Shown: positions 1 through 5,827 of the stretch, in pieces
Numbering within the stretch: the first letter of the stretch is position 1
Layout: each line of letters opens with the position of its first letter
Source: CAYRJA01 sp964424455
GTDB taxonomy: Bacteria; Bacteroidota; Bacteroidia; Chitinophagales; UBA10324
Direction of reading: 5' to 3'
NCBI GenBank assembly: GCA_964424455.1
Contig: CAYRJA010000098.1
Coordinates: 1-12,450, forward strand
Length of the DNA: 12,450 nt
Made by a program: the position numbers and the translations under genes
The notes under the pieces: generated by a model
Told to the model about the DNA's origin: nothing
The model's input: the letters and a program-made list of their open reading frames with translations, nothing else
Databases searched by the model: none

Positions 1-86
1 TTTTTCTTTTATACTTACCTGCCTTTACTTGTAGTTTTCATGCAACAATACCATTGTGAATTACAAATTACAAATTTGCTGTCACT

Positions 87-443
87 ATGAAGACCTTATT
101 GATTTTCATTATCTCGGTATCCATTGCTGCCTGCACAAATAAAAATTTGCCGCAGCAATCGGATACAATCCCTGCAGCTATTCAAAAGAAAATTGATGAC
201 ATAAAAAAAGCAGATGTGCAGAATCCTCCAACTGTAGTTTACAGTTATGATTATAAAGGAGAAAAGGTTTTTTATTTCTCTGCCCCATGCTGTGATCGTT
301 ACAGCGATTTATTTAATGCGAAAGGAGAAATCATCTGTCATCCAGATGGCGGCTTTACAGGAAAAGGTGATGGAGAATGTAGCGACTTCGGCGAGAAGCG
401 AGCCAATGAAGTCTTAATCTGGAAAGATGAAAGAGGGAAATGA
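87..443 (+). CDS. small Cys-rich lipoprotein, conserved Bacteroidota type
   Basis: This 118-residue protein starts with a short hydrophobic segment ending in a lipobox-like SIAAC (Cys16), so it is probably lipidated and anchored in an envelope membrane. The mature part has a lysine-rich stretch (about residues 33-42). A compact core follows with the pattern YKGEKVFYF-APCCD, then CHPDGG, then GKGDGECSDF. The paired Cys-Cys and two further Cys residues could form disulfides or bind a metal, but no catalytic motif is visible. I recall this core as a small domain of unknown function in Bacteroidota lipoproteins (possibly the one called DUF6970; the name is uncertain). The stop is the tandem TGATAA. 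The gene converges on the Omp28-like gene with 9 bases between them. No confident promoter was found. Function unknown. Confidence 0.8.
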   Translation: MKTLLIFIISVSIAACTNKNLPQQSDTIPAAIQKKIDDIKKADVQNPPTVVYSYDYKGEKVFYFSAPCCDRYSDLFNAKGEIICHPDGGFTGKGDGECSDFGEKRANEVLIWKDERGK

Positions 444-452
444 TAAAGTTTA

Positions 453-1136
453 TCAGTTAACCATTCTGCTTTCTCCTGCACTTAAAATCCTTTTTGTTTT
501 CATATCCTGAACAAAGCAAGCAATCTTCAGTTTATCATGATGAAAATACTGGTTGTTAATGGTAGCAGTATTAAAATGAAAAACCTGCTTACTCTTCCCG
601 GTATTTAACGGAGTTCCATCAGAGGGAGTGAGAAACTGTCTTAGCACATCGCTGTATTCACCAGCTGTTACCGCAACAAAAAGAGAGTAGCCCTCCGGCA
701 GAGTTTTCTTCGGAACTAATTCCACTGTAACACTCAACGAATCCTTAGCTTCATTGAATTGATACGAAGAAGAGAGTTTTATCAACTCAGGAGTATTGTA
801 CATGGTATCAATTACCTGCTGCGAAAGTGAAGACGAAAAAAACATCTGACCGTTAGCTTCTACCCAGGGTAGGGAAGTAACCTGATAGTAAATAATCCTC
901 GCCTGATTGTCACCGGGATTCATGGCATTGAACCCGTCTTTGCCGGGCCACCTTGCGCGGTACTGAATGACAACAACCTTATCCTTATTCCGTGCAACCA
1001 AAGTGTCGAAAGCCGGCTTAGCCAATATACAGGGGACACAACCTATATTGCTGAAATCTTCAAGCAATACCACCCGTTGTGCACTTACACTAAGCGCTGA
1101 GAAGAAAAAACCAATAAGAAGAAAAATATATTTCAT
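453..1136 (-). CDS. Omp28-related secreted protein with thioredoxin-like fold
   Basis: This 227-residue protein has a clear signal peptide (residues 1-19, ending SVSA/Q) and probably acts in the periplasm or at the outer membrane. The mature N-terminus reads VVLLEDFSNIGCVPC, the usual opening of Omp28-like proteins, in which a beta-strand runs into a thioredoxin-type CxxC (Cys33 and Cys36). A likely cis-proline follows in TSLPWVEANG (Pro90), where thioredoxin folds place it. The C-terminal half (about 115-227) is predicted beta-rich, with VTVELVPK and LFVAVTAGEYSD stretches, and resembles the accessory beta domain of the family. It may be a thiol-disulfide protein or only a structural relative; the intact CxxC leaves redox activity possible. 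It is transcribed divergently from the thiolase gene and converges with the small lipoprotein gene. Confidence 0.82.
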   Translation of the reverse strand: MKYIFLLIGFFFSALSVSAQRVVLLEDFSNIGCVPCILAKPAFDTLVARNKDKVVVIQYRARWPGKDGFNAMNPGDNQARIIYYQVTSLPWVEANGQMFFSSSLSQQVIDTMYNTPELIKLSSSYQFNEAKDSLSVTVELVPKKTLPEGYSLFVAVTAGEYSDVLRQFLTPSDGTPLNTGKSKQVFHFNTATINNQYFHHDKLKIACFVQDMKTKRILSAGESRMVN

Positions 1137-1207
1137 AAGAAGCTGAATTCGGGTTTATAAACGAACTTATTATTGAGAAGATTCAACTGAATCAATTGCA
1201 GAAGTCA

Positions 1208-1238
1208 TTTGTTTAAGGAATCAAGTCGGTTAAATTTG
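1208..1238 (+). promoter_or_regulatory. Bacteroidota-type promoter of the thiolase gene
   Basis: A perfect match to the Bacteroidota sigma-ABfr consensus: TTTG at 1208-1211 (-33 box), exactly 19 bases, then TAAATTTG at 1231-1238 (TAnnTTTG, -7 box). The predicted start of transcription near 1243-1246 leaves about a 20-base leader before the ATG at 1266. It also excludes the upstream TTG at 1209 as the translation start, since that codon lies inside the -33 box. Confidence 0.78.
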
Positions 1239-1265
1239 CGACTCATTAAAACAAAAATCAAACCA

Positions 1266-2444
1266 ATGAAGGAAGTTTATATAATGTCTATTGCCCGCAC
1301 ACCGATTGGCAGTTTAGCAGGAACCCTGTCTTCTCTGACTGCTCCGCAATTAGGGGCTATAGTGATTAAAGCAGCAATGGAAAGAGCCAAGATTCTGCCT
1401 ACGCAAGTGCAGGAAGTGTATATGGGAAATGTTATCAGTGCGAATGTTGGTCAGGCACCCGCCAATCAGGCGAGTATTTTTGCAGGAATTCCTACTAATG
1501 TGCCTTGTACTACTGTAAATAAAGTGTGTGCTTCAGGAATGAAGGCGATTATGCTCGGCGCAGAATCCATCATGCTCGGTATTAATGATATTGTTGTAGC
1601 AGGCGGTATGGAGAGCATGTCAAATGTGCCCTATTACCTTGACAAAGCAAGAGGCGGATACAGATACGGACACGGAACAGTGATTGACGGAGTGATTAAA
1701 GATGGATTGTGGGATCCTTATTCTAATTTTCACATGGGAAACGCAGGAGAATTATGCGCCAGAGAAATGAAATTTAGCCGTGAAGAGCAGGATGCTTATG
1801 CAATTGAATCTTATAAACGCGCAGCTAAAGCATGGGAAACAGGCGCATTTAAAGATGAAGTAGTTCCGGTAGAAGTAACAGCAGGAAAAGAAAAGATAAC
1901 TGTAACAGAAGACGAAGATTACAAAAAAGTAAAGTTCGATAAAGTGCCGGCTTTGAAACCTGCATTCATTAAAGACGGAACTATCACCGCAGCCAATGCC
2001 AGCAATATTAATGATGGTGCAGCAGCAGTTATATTGATGAGCGCTGAAAAAGCAAAAGAATTAGGATTGAAGCCATTGGCAAAAATTACAGGATTTGCAG
2101 ATGCATCACAAGCTCCTGAATGGTTTACAACCACTCCGGCTCTTGCTATCCCAAAGGCATTGAAGATGGCAGGAAAAGATTTAAAGGAGGTTAACTTTAT
2201 TGAAATCAACGAGGCGTTTGCGGTGGTGGTGTTGGCAAACAACAAGATTCTCGGACTTGATCCGAATAAAGTAAATATCAATGGCGGCGGTGTTTCCATC
2301 GGTCATCCGATTGGTTCATCCGGTGCGCGGATTACTGTAACACTTGCCAACATTCTGAAAAACAAGAAAGCAAAATTGGGTGTAGCAGGAATTTGTAACG
2401 GAGGCGGAGGAGCATCCGCTATTGTAATAGAGAATCTCTCATAA
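1266..2444 (+). CDS. acetyl-CoA C-acetyltransferase (thiolase)
   Basis: A cytosolic thiolase of 392 residues, the usual size of bacterial acetoacetyl-CoA thiolases. It condenses two acetyl-CoA into acetoacetyl-CoA, or does the reverse thiolytic cleavage. All catalytic landmarks are present: nucleophile Cys88 in NKVCASGMKA, the NEAF motif, His347 in GGGVSIGHPIG, and the acid/base Cys377 in CNGGGGASA. The ATG at 1266 is chosen because it begins the standard MKEVYIMSIARTPIG N-terminus and lies just downstream of a perfect promoter; the longer TTG reading would start inside the -33 box. No other fatty-acid or polyhydroxybutyrate gene is adjacent, so biosynthetic versus degradative use cannot be decided here. 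It ends one base before the convergent lipoprotein gene. A symbol such as atoB, phaA or thlA would be a guess. Confidence 0.95.
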   Translation: MKEVYIMSIARTPIGSLAGTLSSLTAPQLGAIVIKAAMERAKILPTQVQEVYMGNVISANVGQAPANQASIFAGIPTNVPCTTVNKVCASGMKAIMLGAESIMLGINDIVVAGGMESMSNVPYYLDKARGGYRYGHGTVIDGVIKDGLWDPYSNFHMGNAGELCAREMKFSREEQDAYAIESYKRAAKAWETGAFKDEVVPVEVTAGKEKITVTEDEDYKKVKFDKVPALKPAFIKDGTITAANASNINDGAAAVILMSAEKAKELGLKPLAKITGFADASQAPEWFTTTPALAIPKALKMAGKDLKEVNFIEINEAFAVVVLANNKILGLDPNKVNINGGGVSIGHPIGSSGARITVTLANILKNKKAKLGVAGICNGGGGASAIVIENLS

Positions 2445-2445
2445 G

Positions 2446-3033
2446 CTACTGCTTAAATTCATAGTATAATTCCTCCGAGTATTCATTCGGAGAAGTATGC
2501 TCCACTTCGGAGTGGATGATAAGTGAATTGTTTTTCAGGCATTGCACTGTCCAGATGACTCCTGAATTGTTAGTTGCATATAAATCCTGATTTTTTATTG
2601 CACCTACAGATAAATAATATCTTATTTGTGTCAGTACAATTGCCTCTTTGTTTTTTAGGTTTCCGTTTGAACTTAAGAAATTCCAGGAACCTTTGGCGAT
2701 GATTGTGTCTGAACTTCCATCGTGCTGTTCTATTCGTAAGAAATTATAGTTACCGTTTTTTTCAAAATGATATTCAACTGTAACAGTTCCGGACTCTGAT
2801 ACTTTTCCAGAAGTGGTTTTGAAATAAGTATTACCTGAAATAGTAGTGGATGAAATACGGTTGCTGTTGGTACGGGTATATTTTTCATAACCTGAAGTAA
2901 TTTTCCATTGTCCGGTTAGCCGGTTTTTGCGGGAACGGAACGAAATCAGCGGGTCTTCCGGTCCTTTGCGGCAGGAATCAAATACAAGCGGCAGAATAAG
3001 TAAGACAGTAAAAAGCCAGAATAATCTCTTCAT
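2446..3033 (-). CDS. lipocalin-like lipoprotein
   Basis: A 195-residue protein with a lipoprotein-like leader: hydrophobic residues 5-18 followed by FDSC, with Cys21 as the probable lipidated residue. The lipobox is not classical but of a kind common in Bacteroidota. The mature part opens with RKNRLTGQWKITSGYEKYTR, resembling the first strand of Bacteroidota lipocalin-like proteins (L-G-W-hydrophobic). Alternating polar and hydrophobic strands follow to the end (VEYHFEKNGNYNF, KGSWNF, LSVGAIKNQ, VIWTVQCLKNNSLII), consistent with a small beta-barrel. A GSWNF segment around residues 115-119 suits the test-and-report pattern of this group, whose ligand is generally unknown. The gene is convergent with the thiolase gene and has its own likely promoter. 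Function unknown. Confidence 0.8.
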   Translation of the reverse strand: MKRLFWLFTVLLILPLVFDSCRKGPEDPLISFRSRKNRLTGQWKITSGYEKYTRTNSNRISSTTISGNTYFKTTSGKVSESGTVTVEYHFEKNGNYNFLRIEQHDGSSDTIIAKGSWNFLSSNGNLKNKEAIVLTQIRYYLSVGAIKNQDLYATNNSGVIWTVQCLKNNSLIIHSEVEHTSPNEYSEELYYEFKQ

Positions 3034-3049
3034 CCATTATTGAGTCGGA

Positions 3050-3079
3050 CAAATCTAACCAACGGAATCACATTTCAGA
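3050..3079 (-). promoter_or_regulatory. probable promoter of the lipocalin-like lipoprotein gene
   Basis: Read on the minus strand, the segment gives TCTG (3079-3076, one mismatch to the TTTG -33 box), 18 bases, then TAGATTTG (3057-3050), a perfect TAnnTTTG -7 box. The predicted transcription start lies roughly 10-15 bases before the ATG at 3033. The -7 box is convincing; the -33 box is imperfect. Confidence 0.5.
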
Positions 3080-3217
3080 TTGGATAAGATTCTCTTTGCT
3101 TTTTCGTTAAGAACAGAAATGATTTCCATCTTTACAAAAAAACAGAATAATTCTGAAGCAAGACTTCTTTCAGACAAAGGAGATTGTTTTGCTCGCAACT
3201 GAAATAAAATAGATTGT

Positions 3218-4111
3218 ATGCTCAAACAGATATTCATATATCTCCTCATAGCGCTTCCATTATTTACTTCTGCTAAAATTACTCCGGAGAATTTGATGCG
3301 ACTTCATCACTATGAAGACTCTTTAAAAATATTGGGTGACACCATTGTGAACGGAAGTCAGCAGGTTATCCGTCAAGAAGCCTGTTACGGTTTTATTAAA
3401 GTGCTGGTGAAAGCATTGAAAATTGACGGCTCATTTGACTATCCGTTTGATTCACTTACTGCTATTGGAATATTATATCCGGAAGACCGGAGTTTCAGAA
3501 TATTTAATTGGAATTTACTGTATGTAAACGGCACCTACCGTTACTATGGCGCCATTCAGAAAAATTCAAGAAAGACAGAAGTATATCCACTCTATGATTA
3601 CAGCGATTATTTCAAAACCAATCCGGAAGATACTGTAACAAGCAATGAACGGTGGTACGGGGTTCTATACTATAAAATTGTAAAGCAGGGAAAGTATTAT
3701 ATGCTCTTTGGATGGGATGGATATAATCTGCGCAGCAATAAAAAAGTAATAGATGTCTTAACTTTTAATAAAAAAGGAAATCCGGTATTCGGGGCGCCTA
3801 TTTTCAATTTTGGTACGCTTAAAGAGCCGAAACTGCATAGCCGTTTTATTATTGAATACAAAAAAACGGCACAGGTCTCAGTCAATTATGATGCAGGACT
3901 AAAGATGATTGTATATGACCACCTGATCCCGCTCGACCCGAAAGCTGAGGGAATGTATTTCCTCTATGTGCCGGATGGTTCGTACGAGGGCTTTGAGTTC
4001 AAAAAGAAAAAGTGGCAGCATATATCCTCCGTTTGGAACACCACACAAAGTAAACCGCCATTTCCCGCGCCGGTTGATTTCAATAAAAAAAAGGAAAACT
4101 ACAAGAAGTAG
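3218..4111 (+). CDS. conserved secreted protein of unknown function
   Basis: A 297-residue protein with a signal peptide (residues 1-19, LLIALPLFTSA) and no lipobox, so probably periplasmic or exported. I do not recognise a named domain. The N-terminal part looks helical (residues 22-70, with ENLMRLHHYEDSLK). It is followed by a beta-rich, aromatic region with the blocks SLTAIGILYPEDRSFRIFNW, YRYYGAIQ, RWYGVLYYKIV and YMLFGWDGYN. The aromatic density (W, Y, F) would suit a beta-sandwich or propeller-like fold. The C-terminus is lysine-rich and contains no T9SS sorting motif. Proteins with the ILYPEDRSFRIFNW block are, as I recall, widespread as hypothetical proteins in Chitinophagaceae-type genomes. 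The ATG at 3218 opens the signal peptide directly. No convincing promoter was found; a TTGTTTTG at 3184-3191 is one mismatch from a -7 box but lacks a -33 partner. Confidence 0.8.
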   Translation: MLKQIFIYLLIALPLFTSAKITPENLMRLHHYEDSLKILGDTIVNGSQQVIRQEACYGFIKVLVKALKIDGSFDYPFDSLTAIGILYPEDRSFRIFNWNLLYVNGTYRYYGAIQKNSRKTEVYPLYDYSDYFKTNPEDTVTSNERWYGVLYYKIVKQGKYYMLFGWDGYNLRSNKKVIDVLTFNKKGNPVFGAPIFNFGTLKEPKLHSRFIIEYKKTAQVSVNYDAGLKMIVYDHLIPLDPKAEGMYFLYVPDGSYEGFEFKKKKWQHISSVWNTTQSKPPFPAPVDFNKKKENYKK

Positions 4112-4395
4112 GTGTATGTATCAATTCATTGGATGAACGGACAGTTTGGTCGCACCAATATTTATTCTTAATGTAGTTTTTGTAAATGGAAATTATTTAT
4201 CATTTTCACAATCTTAAAAGATGATTTTTCTGTAACCAAATCAGAATGTGTGAAAGGATACTTTACAAACTCTACTTTATTTCTGATTGATTATACTAAG
4301 CCTCTGCCTGATGCTAATGTATCTGATGATGACTGTTACAGTTGTCAATTAATTAATTAATGCTTTTACAATAATTAAACCAATCCACAAATAAT
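4112..4395. other. AT-rich intergenic region before the surface-protein cluster
   Basis: This 284-base stretch has no credible reading frame, tRNA-like fold or hairpin terminator. It holds a palindromic AATT run at 4347-4361. TTTG occurs at 4145-4148 and a TAGTTTTT at 4174-4181, but their spacing (25 bases) is too long for a standard promoter. The cluster promoter should lie here but cannot be pinned down by eye. Confidence 0.6.
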
Positions 4396-5463
4396 ATGAA
4401 CAAACAAAAATTAATTTCGGGATTTCTTTTTCTCTGTTTTATTGCCGCGTTCTTCCCTGTATCAGCACAAGCGCCGCAAAGTTTTTCTTATCAGGCAGTA
4501 GCACGTGATCTGTCAGGAAATATCATAGCGAACAAAGCAGTATCACTCCGGTTTTCTATTTTAGATGGAAGTTCATCGGGTACTTTAGTTTATCAGGAAA
4601 CACAAAGCGCCACTACTAATGTGCTGGGTTTGTGCAATGTAAGTGTAGGGCAGGGAACAGTAACCAGCGGCAACTTCAGCGCTATTAACTGGGGAAGTGG
4701 CAGCAAATTCCTGAGAGTGGAGATTGACCCAGCGGGTGGAAGCAGTTTTACCGTAATGGGCACTACTCAAATGCTCAGCGTTCCTTATGCACTGTATGCC
4801 GGAAACAGCGGCTTATCAACTGTAACAGCAAGCTCTCCCGAACTGACTGGAAACGGAACTTCAGGTTCTCCATTAAAACTTGCCGGTCAAGGCGCAACAA
4901 ACGGACAGGTGTTGAAGTACAATGGAACCAACTGGGTGCCTGCTGCGGACAATGATGCACAGACATTAAGTATTAACGGAAACCAGCTTTCTATTTCCAA
5001 CGGAAATACTGTAACACTTCCTTCAGGAGGCGGCTCGCTAAATATCCTTTCCGTTGCAATGACCGGAGACAATGATTTGTCTGCTGCTTCTTTTACGAAC
5101 CTGCCCGGAATGACGCTCACTTTTACTCCGACATCCGGAAATGTATTTTTAGATTTTTCAGCCGCCGGAATCGGCAGTACCGGTAGTTTTGATGGCGATG
5201 CAACAATAGTGGAGTTCAGAGTAATGGTGAATGGAGTATCAGCCGGCGGAACGAATGAAAAGGTTTCAATTACAAGTTCGTGGGATAACTATACAGTTAC
5301 CCCATGGAGCGCCAATTTCAGTAAATACATTACTGTAAATCCGGGAGTGAGCAATACTGTTACAGTTCAGTACAAGACAAGCTACATTTTAGGAGATCCG
5401 ATTATTGGCATTTACACCAATTCAGCATCGAATCATGCCAGCTTAACAGTTTTTAACCAGTAA
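4396..5463 (+). CDS. secreted protein with APQ-SFSYQAVARD module and C-terminal beta-sandwich
   Basis: A 355-residue exported protein. Residues 1-25 are a signal peptide ending VSAQ. Residues 26-136 form a module typical of Bacteroidota surface proteins: it opens APQSFSYQAVARDLSGNII, continues through VSLRFSILDG and GLCNVSVGQG, and closes MLSVPYALYA. A linker (137-215) carries QGATNGQVLKYNGTNWVPA and the familiar DAQTLSINGNQLSISNGNTV block. The C-terminal domain (about 216-355) is strand-rich (MTLTFTPTSGNVFLDFSAAG, VEFRVMVNGVSAGG) and recalls the jelly-roll or C1q-like ends of such proteins, though I cannot assign a family. No T9SS sorting domain is visible, so anchoring is unclear. It is the first gene of the four-gene cluster, 5 bases before the next. 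The N-terminal module is nearly identical to that of the gene starting at 5828. Confidence 0.88.
   Translation: MNKQKLISGFLFLCFIAAFFPVSAQAPQSFSYQAVARDLSGNIIANKAVSLRFSILDGSSSGTLVYQETQSATTNVLGLCNVSVGQGTVTSGNFSAINWGSGSKFLRVEIDPAGGSSFTVMGTTQMLSVPYALYAGNSGLSTVTASSPELTGNGTSGSPLKLAGQGATNGQVLKYNGTNWVPAADNDAQTLSINGNQLSISNGNTVTLPSGGGSLNILSVAMTGDNDLSAASFTNLPGMTLTFTPTSGNVFLDFSAAGIGSTGSFDGDATIVEFRVMVNGVSAGGTNEKVSITSSWDNYTVTPWSANFSKYITVNPGVSNTVTVQYKTSYILGDPIIGIYTNSASNHASLTVFNQ
4465..4799 (+). repeat. duplicated module, copy 1 (partner 5897-6231)
   Basis: This 335-base segment aligns without any gap to 5897-6231 (constant offset 1432). By hand I count about 31 mismatches, roughly 91% identity. Most are synonymous; only four residues differ (S/A, V/I, S/G, S/N). 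It encodes the last signal-peptide residues plus the whole APQ-to-YALYA module. The similarity drops sharply on both sides. Confidence 0.9.
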
Positions 5464-5468
5464 TTACT

Positions 5469-5795
5469 ATGAAAAAAATCATTATTATTCTTTTTTTATT
5501 TCTCGGCTTGTCGTCAGTAAGTTATTCGCAACAAAGCCAAACGCTTGCACCGGGCAAGACTTTAATTGCTCCGTCAGCGAAAGTGCATAAACAGGATAAT
5601 AAACAGAAAATAAATATTAGTGGAGAGCAATCACATTCTTCATCTCTTTCAACGGGCAAGAAACTGACTCAGACAGGAGTAACAGTTAAGCCCCTAAATA
5701 AAGAGAGCAACAACGAAATGAACAAAGAGAAAAAACCATCTCTTTCAACAGGACAGAAACTAAACACCGACAATAAATCAAAACAAACTAAATGA
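5469..5795 (+). CDS. small basic low-complexity secreted protein
   Basis: A 108-residue product with a clear signal peptide (residues 1-20, KKIIIILFLFLGLSSVSYS). The mature part is rich in Lys, Gln, Ser, Asn and Thr, contains no Cys or Trp, and is probably disordered. It holds a short recurring motif: LAPGKTL (about 26-32), SLSTGKKL (about 59-66) and SLSTGQKL (about 91-98). I recognise no family. The ATG lies 5 bases after the stop of the upstream gene, and its own TGA overlaps an ATG at 5792, so it is almost certainly co-transcribed with its neighbours. That position, between two genes sharing a module, suggests a helper or structural peptide of the same surface system; this is inference. 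A real gene is supported by the intact signal peptide and operon spacing. Confidence 0.75.
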   Translation: MKKIIIILFLFLGLSSVSYSQQSQTLAPGKTLIAPSAKVHKQDNKQKINISGEQSHSSSLSTGKKLTQTGVTVKPLNKESNNEMNKEKKPSLSTGQKLNTDNKSKQTK

Positions 5796-5827
5796 TTTAC
5801 AAATTAAACAAACAAAAACTCTACATC

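Noticed and set aside
54..78. Possible promoter before the small lipoprotein (TTG, then CAAATTTG)
   Set aside because: The -7 box has one mismatch, spacing to TTG is only 14 bases, and the leader would be almost absent before the ATG at 87.
1209..1265. TTG start giving a 411-residue thiolase
   Set aside because: The codon lies in the -33 promoter box, and the extra residues are not part of the normal thiolase N-terminus.
3055..3249. 64-codon minus-strand frame
   Set aside because: It overlaps the start of the secreted protein at 3218, its stop lies in the likely promoter of the lipoprotein gene, and the product has no recognisable domain.
4347..4361. AATT tetranucleotide run as a phase-variation tract
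   Set aside because: Only about 3.5 units in AT-rich intergenic DNA, with no matching promoter spacing; chance is likely.
5792..5827. Earlier ATG for the tail-fibre-like protein, overlapping the previous stop
   Set aside because: It would add a polar, lysine-rich 12-residue extension before a normal signal peptide; the ATG at 5828 starts the signal peptide directly. Translational coupling through the ATGA overlap cannot be fully excluded.
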